DNA from: Hybos culiciformis | Taxonomy: Eukaryota > Arthropoda > Insecta > Diptera > Hybotidae | Reading direction: 5' to 3' | NCBI GenBank assembly: GCA_964007475.1 | Contig: OZ023273.1 | Location: forward strand, 115,987,812 to 116,051,811 | DNA length: 64,000 nt | In this document: piece after piece, positions 43,591 to 54,901 of the stretch | How positions within the stretch are numbered: position 1 is the first letter of the stretch | Layout: every line of letters starts with the position of its first letter | Notes under the pieces: generated by a model | What the model was told of the DNA's origin: nothing | The model's database searches: none | Seen by the model: the letters and a program-made list of their open reading frames with translations, nothing else | Position numbers and translations under genes: made by a program

Positions 43591-43987
43591 GGCTACATGA
43601 CATAACCGCGAATGTCATAACCGCGAAACTTTTTTATCATTACCGCGAAATAAAAAATAAAAGTGTCATAACCGCGGAAAATGTCTTATATTTTTTTTGT
43701 CATAACCGCGAAAAAATATGGCAAAAAATTGAAAAAATTTCGTTTCGTGGTTATAACAAAAATTTTTGTTATAACCGCAAAACACAAAAAATCGATTTTT
43801 ATCATTTCGTGGTTATAACAAAAATTTTAGTTATAATCGCGAAACACAAAAACTCGATCATTTAGAAAAGTTAAATAAGACCTATATAAAAAAAATGTTG
43901 TGTGGTAAGCACACGGGAGGGGGGCAACAGTGCGGCGGGCGGGCAGTTGGTCAGTGGTTATGACATTCGCGGTTATGTCAGTTCACC
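43591..43987. mobile_element. 397-bp inverted-repeat element inserted in the right palindrome arm
   Basis: The ends are inverted repeats: the left reads GGCTACA then TGACATAACCGCGAATGTCA, and the reverse complement of the right reads GGTGAAC followed by the same 20-mer. Inside are about eight further copies, on both strands, of the word ATAACCGCGAAA, with a G-rich patch near 43914-43950. The left arm gives the empty site ACAATACAT|CTATCTAC at 43039-43055 on the opposite strand, so insertion followed palindrome formation or was lost from one side. Two extra T bases at the left junction may be a 2-bp target duplication. Family not recognised. Confidence 0.8.
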
Positions 43988-43994
43988 CTATCTA

Positions 43995-44288
43995 CATGCA
44001 TTTATATGCCTATTTTTCCAAAGTAACCTTGCTGTTTTTCACGGTAATGCTGAGGCACTATTTTTGTGACCAGTCTTGCAGCCAGAATGCTGTTTCCTCA
44101 CTTAAAGCATCCAGAGATACTACTTTTGCCTTTTCCTGCTGGACACCTCTCATAATGTGTCTTATGTATTCGACATTATCCTTACTTTCGATGTTAAAAT
44201 CCCACACTATTTTTTTCTTTTCAACACAATCATCAAGATTTATGATTGTGTTTGAAATTTCATCTATAGCAGCCGACTTTGTTTTCAA
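43995..44288 (-). pseudogene. Mirror copy of the YFG-motif gene fragment in right palindrome arm, frameshifted
   Basis: Nearly identical to the left-arm copy, with Thr-to-Ala at residue 7 and Ile-to-Leu at about residue 56. One A is missing from a run of As after DWSQK (left arm six, right arm five), so the reading stops at about residue 76. Beyond the frameshift the right copy reads YFGKIG followed by a stop and MH, which keeps a Lys where the left copy has Asn. Each arm thus keeps some ancestral residues the other has lost. Confidence 0.55.
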
Positions 44289-44445
44289 GGAGTGTTGGCA
44301 CTCAAAAAGTCGTTATATTTATTAGAAATAGCTGTTGTCACACAAAAAAGTAGTTGAAGTTGTTGAAAATGCTGTTGCCAGTTACAAAATCTATTACACC
44401 CAGGAAAGGAATTTTCCCAAAACAAAACTTTTTTTTTTAATTTTT

Positions 44446-44875
44446 CTGCTCAACTTGCCTCAGCAAACTTTATTTTTCTGTGAAGTACAGTAAAGTAGTG
44501 TTTAAATAGTGGCAGTGGGGTTTGAAAATATTGTTCGCGCAGCGAGATACAGGAGGCCGAATGTGCCCTAAATTCGGAAATTTAGGGATTATGGCACAAC
44601 ATAACTGCCAGCGCATTCAACTTGCCTCAATGTTTTATACAATTATTAATAGTACTAATATAGCTCTATTTAGTGACACCTTGTTTGCAGTGGCAAGTCA
44701 TTTGCGCAAGGTGTAGTTCGGGTTTGAAAATGGAGAAAAGCATAAAAAACTTGACTTTTCTCGACCTCCAATGACCTTGCGCAACCGACTTGCCATGATC
44801 TTGTGCTATGTTTCATAAAGGTCTAAGCTGGTACAGTCCATAACAGAAGAAATACTGATGGCAAGTTGTTCGCGC
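44446..44875. repeat. Right-arm mirror copy of the alternating 16-bp motif series
   Basis: Mirror images of the left-arm motifs lie at 44446-44459 (half), 44525-44540 (degenerate), 44611-44626, 44692-44707, 44779-44794 and 44860-44875. The last four starts are spaced 81, 87 and 81 bp, so both sequence and spacing are preserved in the two arms. Confidence 0.8.
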
Positions 44876-45059
44876 AATAATGTACAGACAAAAACATTTT
44901 TCATGTTTTACAAAAACGGGTCTTTTCGTCATTTAAAAGGCAACCTTCAGAAGGTCATAAAACAGGAACGGTATAACATAGAAGCAAAAAAATTTGGATT
45001 TAACCATTTAAGAAGGTTACTAACAACTGGTAATTTTTTGGGACAGATCAGAGATGGTG

Positions 45060-45297
45060 TGAATCACCTCCTAATGTTAAGTGGTTCAATCTCTCAGAAT
45101 CTTGCTCTTAATTACTAAGATCGTAAAATCATTCAATTTTTCATCACATAAGGTTGATCTCAAGTAAGTTTTTATTCTTCTCAGTGCAGAAAAGACCTTT
45201 CTGCTGAACAATTGAACAATTGGATGCTGGAGTTGATAAAAATATTTCTAAAATAATTTCTAAATTTGGATAGACAGCCTGCATATTTTTTTCTTTA
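45060..45297 (-). pseudogene. hAT transposase, C-terminal dimerisation-domain remnant
   Basis: On the minus strand the reading EKNMQAVYPNLEIILEIFLS-TPASNCS is followed, in another frame, by ALRRIKTYLRSTLCDEKLND and then FTILVIKSKILR. This is the hallmark hAT C-terminal dimerisation block (aliphatic helix, then A-E-R-SFS-L-x-x-IK-x-x-LRS-x-M/L). Two lesions break it: a tandem 8-bp duplication (GAACAATT at 45206-45213 and 45214-45221) and loss of one T just after the AERSF codons. The last codons run into the palindrome arm. The N-terminal DNA-binding and catalytic parts are absent. Confidence 0.85.
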
Positions 45298-45505
45298 ATC
45301 AATGAATACAAAGCATTTATATTCAAGTTATGCTCTTTTATAGTTTTGAAATATTCTCTAAAACCGATACGAAAATACACGGAACGAATTTTGCGCCCTT
45401 TAATCAATGAATACAAAGCATTTATATTCAAGTTATGCTCTTTTATAGTTTTTAAATATTCTCTACAACCGATACGAAAATTCACGGAACGAATTTTGCG
45501 CCCTT
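45296..45505. repeat. 105-bp tandem duplication (35 codons in the minus-strand frame)
   Basis: Units 45296-45400 and 45401-45505 differ at only a few positions. The unit is an exact multiple of three, so the minus-strand frame repeats a 35-residue block, starting GRKIRSV-FRIG-REY and ending NINALYSLIK, directly upstream of the transposase dimerisation remnant. A tract of subterminal sequence with GCGCCC is part of the repeat. Confidence 0.92.
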
Positions 45506-45562
45506 TTGAAATGTTGCGCCCGTGGCGTTTCTCCCATTTGCCCATAGGTAAATACGGAACTG

Positions 45563-45570
45563 CGTACTTT
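45563..45570. repeat. Right target-site duplication of the 3.8-kb hAT element
   Basis: CGTACTTT, identical to 41780-41787, immediately after the right terminus GGAACTG. Confidence 0.9.
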
Positions 45571-46439
45571 ATATCGAGTGTTGAGATCCAAAATTTTTTT
45601 TTCAAACTTCAAATTTTTACATGCTTAATTAAAATAATTAATTAAATTTTCTAATTTTAATTAAAAAATAATTTACACTCAAATATGCATTCAAAAACCC
45701 TATGTAATTCAATTTTAATTCTATTTTCTATTAAAATAATGTCAATTCGACTAGACATTAGCAGTTTACCTGCGCTCACATTTTATTTTAAGGAAAAAAA
45801 AAAAAGAAAACGAAATCAAAAATTTTATATGTATGAGGAGAAAAAAAATAAAATTAATATGATTTATTGGCCGGACAAAACGGAGACAATAAATTTTTAT
45901 TACATAAATTTGAGGAATAAACAATTTTATAAAAGGTTAAAAGAAGAAAACAGGAAAACTAGGATAATAGTTAAAGAAAACAAATTCAAAATATATTATA
46001 TGCATTGATGTTATAACAAATAATACTTTAAAAAGCAGGTCAAAATGTTATGTATATATAATTTCTATACATTTTATTACATTTCATTCATGTTAAATTT
46101 AAATTATAAATTTTTAATAATTTGAATGATATTCTTATTCAGGAAATGCATTTAGAGATAATTTTACTCTTTATTCGAATTATATAAGGTTGACGCTAAA
46201 AGTAAAAGATTTTAATGTGCATGTGATCGGTAAGTTGTACTTACAATCGCAAATTTAGCTCAGTAAATGGTATAGTACATGAATCAATACACATGTAATT
46301 ATTTAATTAAGTAAATTTTATTTACATTCTCCGTATTAAGTAAATTTTATTTACTTACTTCATTTTGAACTTTTGTTTATTTTTTGCATTGCAAATGTAT
46401 TGATTGCAACTATCTCTCACATGAACATTAAAACAGTAT
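45571..46439. other. AT-rich intronic sequence; no gene recognised
   Basis: Contains a 107-codon open stretch (45685-46008, plus strand) that is Lys/Asn/Ile/Tyr-rich, without recognisable motifs and unlike the codon composition of the real exons. A short near-repeat AAGTAAATTTTATTTACTT occurs twice near 46311-46360. Nothing else is supported. Confidence 0.55.
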
Positions 46440-46441
46440 AC

Positions 46442-46621
46442 AAAACATGTTAATAAAATTTGTTATGCAGCTCGTTGTGTATATACACAAAAACACATAG
46501 ACACGAGTCAATACTTATATCACGAGACCGTTAGGTCGAGTGATATAATATTGACAAGTGTCTATGTGTTTTTGTGTATATACACAACGAGCTGCATAAC
46601 AAATTTTATTAACATGTGTTG
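46442..46621. mobile_element. 180-bp hairpin MITE flanked by TA
   Basis: One end CAAAACATGTTAATAAAATT and the reverse complement of the other CAACACATGTTAATAAAATT differ at one base. The arms then continue as a perfect inverted repeat through GTTATGCAGCTCGTTGTG and TATATACACAAAAACACATA to GACAC. The spacer (about 46507-46553) is itself an imperfect inverted repeat around GACC-GTTA-GGTC, so the whole unit folds as one long hairpin. TA at 46440-46441 and 46622-46623. Consistent with a Tc1/mariner-type MITE. Confidence 0.88.
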
Positions 46622-46623
46622 TA

Positions 46624-49600
46624 ATCTACTATTTCTGTATTTATATACTGCAGGTAATTGCTCAAAAGAGTTGAACAAGCAACCTTTAAATTTTAATAAA
46701 CGTTAAATGATATCGATGTTCAGTTCAATTTCTATACAACGTTCATAATTTACATCAAGTACATCACTAGTATTAAAACTTAAAACAAATGTATATAGTT
46801 CGACTTATTCTTTAATAAATTTTTTTCCTATAAATTAGAAATTAAAAATTAAGAATAAACATATTTTTTTTCATTTTCCAAAAAAATTATTTATTTTTCG
46901 TTTATTTAGTTTAGAAGTGAGACAATAATCAATAATATATACTTAATTTCATTTTCATAAACACTGTGTTTGTCCTTGTTTTCATTTTTTTTTCTTCCAA
47001 AAATTTTACGTAAACATTTTTGTCTTTTTTGTCCGTGAACAAATAAAAACACATGTATTTACATTTACCAATAATGTTTTTTGATATAAAAAGTACATTT
47101 ATTGTATAATTTCGTTGTTTTTTTTTTTTGTTCCATATTTGAAATTTGTATGTGGCGCCTTTTTGGCGATGATCTTTTTATGTTTTTTATTTTATTTTTC
47201 TTTTTTGGGGATAATTGGGGTGGTTGGTGACTCATATCGCCAATAACATTAAGGAAAATAATAAAGCAATAAAATGAATCTATTTTATTTTTTTGTTGGT
47301 TGCAAACTGAATACAATGATAATAATTATTCATAATTCTCATTTATCTTCATTAATTTAAAAAATAATATATACATTTTTTTTATTATTATTATTTCCAG
47401 TGTTCTTAGTTTTATATGAAAAGGGGCAATTCCGCATCATTTTGTGAGATTTTTATATTTTGAAAATTAAAGTATATTTTATAGGAAAGTTTAATGATTA
47501 ATATTTGTTTTTACAATTCAATTACAGAAATGTTTATAAACCTTTTATCGTATACATAGTCTCAAAATTCATCAAAGTTGATTGATTATTTAAGTCTGAT
47601 ATTAGTTTAATAAATTTTTAATGTAATCGGTTTTTAGAAATGATGATTGTAATTAAATTTTTTATTTTATTTTTATTTTTCTTAGAACTAAGAATACCCC
47701 ATATAAAACATCCTTACATATCCTTATTTCCTTTTATTATTTAAATAAAGATTTAATATTTAAGGGTGGATAGTAAATTCTAAGGATTCTACATTTGTTG
47801 ACCAAGCTAAACTATGAATTTCAAGTGAACTTTACTGTCAAAATAAAATATTCACATATTTTTTACTGTGCAATTAAATGATAAAGTAATTTCTTTAATT
47901 TCAAATTTTTATTAGTAAAAAAAATAAAAAAATTAATGGCAAAACATTATTTAAATTTAAACCAAGAATATACAAATATAGTTTTTTCTTTTTAATGCAA
48001 ACAGCAAAAGTTAAAATATGTATTAAATTAATGTCATGGAAAAAACTTATAGCCAAAATAAATGTATTTCCTTTTTCAATTTGTCCTGGAGAAAAAGATT
48101 TGATGTCTGGTCAATGTATGTTTTTATCTATATATAGATACATATTATTATTTTATACGGTGTGTTAAAAACAAGAAAATAATAAAAAAAAATTATAAAG
48201 CGACTTTTGAATAAATGTTTGGCAAGGATTATAATATCTTCATTGCCATCTTTTTTATTATCATACAAAAATATTATATCCGTTTTAAATTACCAGATAA
48301 TGTGAAAATTCAAAAGACCTTGAAATAGAAGTGCAGTGTTGCATAAAACTATTTTATTAAAGAGATGCTGCGCAGGGAAATTTTTATAAAGGTTAAATTG
48401 TTAAGATTTTTATATTTTGGTAAAAATAGGAATTTTGGTAGTTTATAATAGTAACTGAAACAATCAAAAATATGATTAGATAATAATAATTAAAGATTAA
48501 TAATCATTCTTTTTAATGTAGTTCTTTTTTTAGCTCATGGCATTGAGTAAATATATAACTAGGCGATACAGCATAAATATATCTATATAAAATAGGTACC
48601 TATATATTGTGTACATATATAAAACATGAAATGTCAAAATGTTCATTCTGGATTTGAAACAATGTAGGCCGCATGGAATTTCTTTTTTGATGGGTGCAGG
48701 GGTCTATATTAATTCTATAAAAAGTAGAAATCATGTAAATTATTGCTGTATGTAGAAACGCCAACCATAATTTTGTTCTTTGATTATTATTTTTTTTGTG
48801 TGAATAAAATAATATTATAATTAAATTCGATATGATTATAATCGGAAATAAAATCAGGTTCACATTTATTTTTTTCTTTTTTTGAAACTAAACCCACAGA
48901 ATAGACCATCTTTTTTTTTTCTTATTTTTTTGAACCATATAATTTGTAAGTATAATAATAATTTTCAGGTATATATTTAATATTATTCAAATAATAGAAT
49001 TCAGGCTTAAAATAAAATTCTTACATTTCCTGTTATGAAATTGAAATTCATTCATATAATAATCATAATAAAATAATATCATTTTGAACTCTTTTCGTTT
49101 TTATGTTTAATCAAAAGCACTTTGGATTCAGAAAAAATAATAATTTTTAACTTTAAAACCTCTTATATAATAATTCTCAAAGGATTTTTTATAATAATTT
49201 TCAGGAAAGCATAATGTGACAAGAGCGTGGTGCATTTGGTAATTTTTATTTCCTATATAGGCGCTTATAATTTCAACTTCAAGGTAGATACTTTGTTTTT
49301 TTTGTATCTTTTTCAAATTAGTGATCAGTGTGCTGTCGAACAGTGTTTTGTTTTAGATTTGCAACATACCATAGGAGGTATCTATCTAAATTTTTGGCAC
49401 CTTTTTTGAAAAAATAACTAAGGTAAGATCCAGCTAACGAAAATACTATTAACCTTAAGATGAATTCCATTATATATTTTGTCAGTCCTTTGACATTTTT
49501 AGAACTATTTTCACTGATTTTGATTGATCCCTTTGCATACTAAATACTGTCAATGCTAGCTCAACATTTTTAATATTTTATATTTCAAAAACTATTCGAA

Positions 49601-51120
49601 ATGAAAGAGTTTTATTTTTTTTTGGAATTCATCCAAAAAACAACTTTTAAATTATATTTTGGGGTTTGGTGCATTGGAATGTTTTTTTTTTTATTATTCT
49701 TGCAAATATTAATATTTTGAAGCAAGTATATTATTTTCCCATGCATGTAGTACCTATATATGCCTCTATTATTGAAGTGGCTATAAGGCCAAACTTTTTT
49801 GATAAAACAAGAAGTGTAATGATATTATCTGTATACAAATCTACACACGGTATAGTGTTTTACATATAATTTTTTTTTTTTTATTAATTTTTCCCATTAT
49901 CATTATTATTAAAAAAAAAAAATTAATTTGCTTTTAATTTTTATTATTATTTATACTCTCCATAATTTTATGGTGGTTATTTTATTTAAAAAAAAGAAGA
50001 TATTCATATTGTATTTTATATTATTTATTAAATTGACCTAATTTTATATTATTAATTTGCTGCAGGTTATAACATTAACACACCAGATATACTTAATACA
50101 TGTGAAAACATATATTCACAACAACAATATACATTATGTGGACAATATTTTATTAAAACAGGATAATAATTTATAATCTTCAATTATTGTTATATGGGAT
50201 TTATTTTATATATGCGGTTTATTTTGTTGGCAAATTTTAATGAATAGATTTTTAATTAAAAATCATATGAGAATTATATTTTAGTTTAAATACAAACGAT
50301 TATGTACCTATCTTTTAAATAAATGTTTTTAAAGTTTTAGTTTTTTTTTCCAAAAAAGAAGTTAATTAAATTAACCTTATAATGACGGAATTTGAATAAA
50401 ATCCTTTTGATATCATTATTTAATTGCAACTAAAAAAATTGTTCCGCAGTTCAATTAACAGAGCCAACAAGATGTGTGGTCATCCAAAAAAAAAAAAAAT
50501 TATGTAAATATGTACAATCAAATTTACATACATGTAATAAAGCTAAAATCTTATAAATGGGTCAATTTCAAGGCCGATAATAAATTGTTACAATATTTCT
50601 TTTAATATATTTTCTTTAAATCCATGAACATACATTTAGTATCCCGGACATAATATATAATACCTATATGACTTCCAAAATAAGAAACAAACAAAATATA
50701 ATTAAAGAAAAAAAATGGTAACTCAATTATCATTGTTTTCTTTTGGTTTTTAAATATATTATATTTATATATATGGTGTGTTATACATAAGAGTCCAATT
50801 AAGATTTCTGGTTCTTTTGGGGAAAAAATAAAATAAAATAACTCAGCATGGAATGCAATCAAGCATAACCATCTCTATAAACAACTAAACTACTGTTTCT
50901 TTATGCTTTGTAAACAAAATATAAATAATGAAAAAAAAAAAAATAACTTCTATATCAAATAAATAAAGTATTAAGACAACAATTTAAGGAATTTATATTA
51001 AAATTGGGTACACTCTTGATGGGTTTGAAAGTTATTTAGGACTATGATGAAAATATTAAGAGATTTCTTATATTTAAAAAAAATAATTTAAATATTATTT
51101 TAGATCTTTTAAGATATATA
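46624..51120. other. AT-rich intronic sequence; no gene recognised
   Basis: Homopolymer-rich. A slightly GC-richer patch near 47150-47235 (TGTGGCGCCTTTTTGGCGATG and GGGGATAATTGGGGTGG) falls in a small minus-strand ORF of Lys-rich chance-like character. The other small ORFs (48863-48600, 49227-49409, 49666-49869, 50862-50602) carry no recognisable features. Confidence 0.6.
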
Positions 51121-51612
51121 TTAAGATAAATCTATAGATTTTAGATTATCAGCGAAAATTTTAACAAAGAAAAGACTACTCTTTGCGTAATCGTTTAAAA
51201 TCTTCATTATAAGAAAGAATTTAATTTTTTTATTTCAAAATGATTTTTAAATATTTAAGTTGAGATTGATTGAGGTAGCTTGAAGAGAACTTGAAAACAG
51301 CTTCTTCTAACCGAACAAATTTATTTACACGGGAAGACACTTTTGTCATACTAATCTTTATTTAATATTAAGATAAATCTATAGATTTTAGATTATCAGC
51401 GAAAATTTTAACAAAGAAACTACTCTTTGCGTAATCGTTTAAATAAATTCTTCATTATTATAAGAAAGAATCTCTTTTTTATTCAAAAATGATTTTTAAA
51501 TATTTAAGATGAGATTGATTGAGGTAGCTTGAAGAGAACTTGAAAACATCTTCTTCTAACCAAACAAATTTATTTACACGGGAAGACACTTTTGTCATAC
51601 TAATCTTAACTT
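51121..51612. repeat. Tandem duplication, about 247-bp unit x 2
   Basis: The segment from TTAAGATAAATCTATAGATT to CACTTTTGTCATACTAATCTT occurs at 51121 and again from 51368. A few small indels and substitutions distinguish them (for example AAAGACTACT against AACTACT; AACCGAAC against AACCAAAC). Non-coding. Confidence 0.93.
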
Positions 51613-54600
51613 CCCAACTTAATACTATAGTACTATAGTTCATTCTTTGATTATAATGTTTTTTTTCTGTTTTATAGCTTTAACTAAATAAAGATATAGC
51701 AGAAATTAAAATTTTTGTTTGTGAGAAATTTTATATATGGATGCAATTTTCTAAAGTTTCACTTTATTATGAATTGTTTGTGAAGGTAAAATTTGTTAAA
51801 ATAACATTAATGATGATGGGAAAAGTACAATCAATGAAAAATAAAAAACAAAAAAGATATTGTTGAGAAAGAAAAATATGTACAATAAATTGATTGATCG
51901 ATTGACCCGAGCCAAACTTGTTATTCATTGTAACGTTATGAAACCAAAAAAGATTTTGTACTTGATACATGATGAAGAAGGAGTTTTGTTTAAAAAAAAA
52001 AATATGCTGTAGTTCCATAATAAATACCGTTAAAAAAATTATTTATTTTATACTTCTTTTTCTTGTGATAAATAATCATGCATTCTTTTAATTATATAGT
52101 ATGTGTTTGATGTACCTGTACATAGATATTTATATAGATATTTTGATTAAATTTTATTGAAAACTTAAAGGGTTTAATTAAAAAACATGATGAAAATATA
52201 ATTTTGCAGAGCTTATGCAAATTTAAGATGCAATTTTTATTATTTATTATTAATTATTTTACTTTAATTAAATCAAAAAAAAATTAGTGTCTTCTGGCGA
52301 TGAAATTTTAGTTACTTATCACTACTTTCATATATTTGACAATTAAAGTTATTGTAAACTCAATTGGGATTACATATGCATTAAATTTGTATCTGATAAT
52401 TATTATGTTTTACATTGTGACTGAACGTATAAGAACGTTAAATTTTGTTTATTTATTTTGTGTTAAATTTAAATTAACATAATAATTAATTGGTACTTAC
52501 AACTTAGTTTCTATTTTATCTATTTTGTATCAAGACAAATAATAATTGTTTTGTAAAAGCAACTTACCTGAAATGGAAAAAAAAGATTATTTAATATAAA
52601 AATTTTAAAAACTAGGTAAATATTTTATATGTTATGTCCAAATAGATGCATGTTATCTAAACTAAAGCTAAACACACTTAAATTATTCTGATAAAATAAT
52701 TCTATTATTTGTCAACTCTTTAATAAAATTTTTAATTTATTTTTTTCTTCATAAAATACAATATTCCAGTATAGACATTTTTAATAATACTATACCATCA
52801 TTTCCATATTCTATCATTAATCAATGATTCTATGAATACAAAAAAAAAAGATTAGGAGTCAGCTATTTTAGAGACAATGACGGCAAAAATTAATCTTCTT
52901 CAATTTGAATTATTGCTTATGAATATAAATTAGCTTTTGCATAATTTATATATTTATTCTGTGAATTATAGTATGAAACATACCCTTTAACTTTATTTTT
53001 TTCTTATTATATTGTTACTTTTAATAAATATTTACAATAATAATAATATAATAATAATAATAAAATGTACAAAATGTTGAAACAAATTAAATAAGAAAAT
53101 TAAAGAAAAACATCATCTGTTTACTCGTTGTTATTAAAATACAAAAAAAAAATATTTCTCAATTCTTTAGAGATGAAAACTTTTTTTCTTTTCGAAAGGA
53201 AAATAAAAAATTGTGCGATTTAAAGTTATACTTTATATATATAGGAATAAATTAAAATTTTTAAGTTTTTTTTACTCAAGAGAAATAATTCATTTCTTCA
53301 GCAATATGAAAAAAAAAGAAATAAAAACCTCAACTAAAATATGTGTTTGATAGCTGGTTTGACATAATTTTGTACTTGTTTTTAATCATTAATAGATATG
53401 ACGACAGTTTATAATATTTTATAAATATTATCGTGAATTTTATTCTAAGTTTCTCTAACTACGTGAGAATTTTCGGAATTTGATTTGTATCATAAATAAA
53501 TGAATTATGTATTATAAGAGTTATTTTTCTTTTCAATAATTGTGATCTTATTTATATGTTATATGCTCATAAAAGATTTCTTAGGATATTAATATAAAAC
53601 AGAAAATATAATTATATGAAATAAATATTTATGGGGTAAAATTTCTTAAGTACCGCATTAACTTACTATACGTCGTCGCAATATTTAAGGTTTAACGACT
53701 GCAATTTATACATGTCGATATCGGTTGGAGTTCTTTCTACGGTTCAAATAGATGGCTTTCATCAGGGCGTAAAAAAATTAAACCTTCGTACATATAAATT
53801 TGGGCGAATAAAATTTTCTCGGATTTCAGATCTATACATATATACATTTGAAGATATGTTTTTTCTTTAGACTCAATAAAACGTGAATTAAAAATAGCTC
53901 AAATAAAGAGAAATATTAATTTTATAGTATACATATGTTTATTTTATTTTTCAGGAATAATTTTGATCAATCTTTTAAAGAGTTATATTAGTCTCAGTTT
54001 CTAGTAAGATTTTTAGGATAACTTTACTTCGATTCGTCTAAATACTCTAAATCTATAAAAAATATCTTGCCAATTAATAAAGAATTATTCAATTTGATTC
54101 TCAAATAAAAAAAAAAATTGAATCAAAATTAAATTTAACTAAAATATTTGGATTCTACAAATTTTACAGGATAAAATAGTATGATGTAAAAAGTTTATAA
54201 TTTACTTAAAAAACTGCACAAAATAAGTTTTTAAAGCTTTACAAAATTAACATATGTTTGCATTTCTAATATTTATTTTACAAATAACTTTTTTTTTTTT
54301 TATTGCAAAAAAAAACTATGTACTTACAAATGCATGTAAAACAAACATTTTAAACGACAACTTTTAAATAGTTTTTTTGAAAGTTTATAAAAATCATCAT
54401 ACATAACTACTATAAAAAATTACAATTTCTAATTGTTTTGGTGATTGGTTCTATAGCTTAACTTTACTTCTTCACTTAAGAAAAATAAAAAATAAAAAAT
54501 TGATCAGTCGAACAAAATTAAGTGCCAAGAAGATATGAAGTTATCATCAGACAACCAGGAAAGTCTAGTTTGGATTAAAAAATTAGATAAAACTCTTAAT

Positions 54601-54898
54601 ATTTAAATTTTAAAAATGAAAATATACGTTTAAACAAAATTAAAAAATTATGTGCCTCCTTTGTACTCGTTAAATCATAAACTCGTGATTGCAATATTCG
54701 TTTTAATTAAATTGAATATCATGATAAAAAGTTCTTATTTACTTATTTTTGTGTAAAAAAAAAGTTCTTTTATGTTTTGCAGAAATTAAGAAGAAGTTAC
54801 AAATTATGTACATTTATATTTTTTGTCAGTTTGTTTTAAACTGATAGGAAGTTAATTAAAGTCAATCAAAAATGACTTGTATTTTTTTTTTTAATATC
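51613..54898. other. AT-rich intronic sequence with one unexplained island
   Basis: An ATA/AAT microsatellite lies near 53037-53064. A segment at 53650-53790 is richer in CG words (ACGTCGTCGCAATA, GTCGATATCGG) and carries GGCTTTCATCAGGG. A related word, GCCTTCATCAGGG, occurs at 3963-3975. No ORF or exon was supported. Confidence 0.55.
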
Positions 54899-54901
54899 TA
54901 A

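Larger units (their letters stand above)
41925..45111. repeat. Giant imperfect palindrome (arms about 1.38 kb each)
   Basis: The left arm 41925-43308 is nearly identical to the reverse complement of the right arm 43330-45111 once a 397-bp insertion in the right arm (43591-43987) is removed. Without it both arms are about 1384-1385 bp. The symmetry centre is near 43319. Both arms carry the same ORF fragment, motif series and GC-rich words with scattered substitutions and 1-10-base indels. An octamer TTACTAAG occurs at 41912-41919 and again at 45112-45119, just outside the arms, and may be a target duplication of a separate inserted unit. Confidence 0.95.
41788..45562. mobile_element. hAT-superfamily element (degenerate, non-autonomous) containing a 3.2-kb internal palindrome
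   Basis: Termini are CAGGCCCGGATTTAC on the left and GTAAATACGGAACTG on the right; the latter reverse-complements to CAGTTCCGTATTTAC (12 of 15 match). Both ends continue into similar GCCC-containing subterminal sequence (CGCCCTGGGCGG on the left; GCGCCCGTGGCG on the right). A perfect 8-bp direct repeat CGTACTTT flanks the element. A minus-strand remnant of a hAT transposase dimerisation domain sits near the right end. Most of the transposase is missing, and the space is occupied by the palindrome at 41925-45111. The element therefore cannot move by itself. It lies inside the presumed NAV/sickie intron. Confidence 0.88.

Noticed and set aside
43591..43987. CRISPR-like array because of the repeated ATAACCGCGAAA words
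   Set aside because: The words occur on both strands with irregular spacing inside an inverted-repeat element, in a eukaryotic intron.
45685..46008. 107-codon plus-strand open reading right of the hAT element
   Set aside because: Lys/Asn/Ile/Tyr-rich composition expected of random AT-rich sequence; no motif, no supporting splice or start context.
47065..47316. Minus-strand reading containing GDMSHQPPQLSPKKKN as a possible exon
   Set aside because: A short Pro-rich patch only; no clear acceptor/donor pair and the rest is Lys-rich low complexity.
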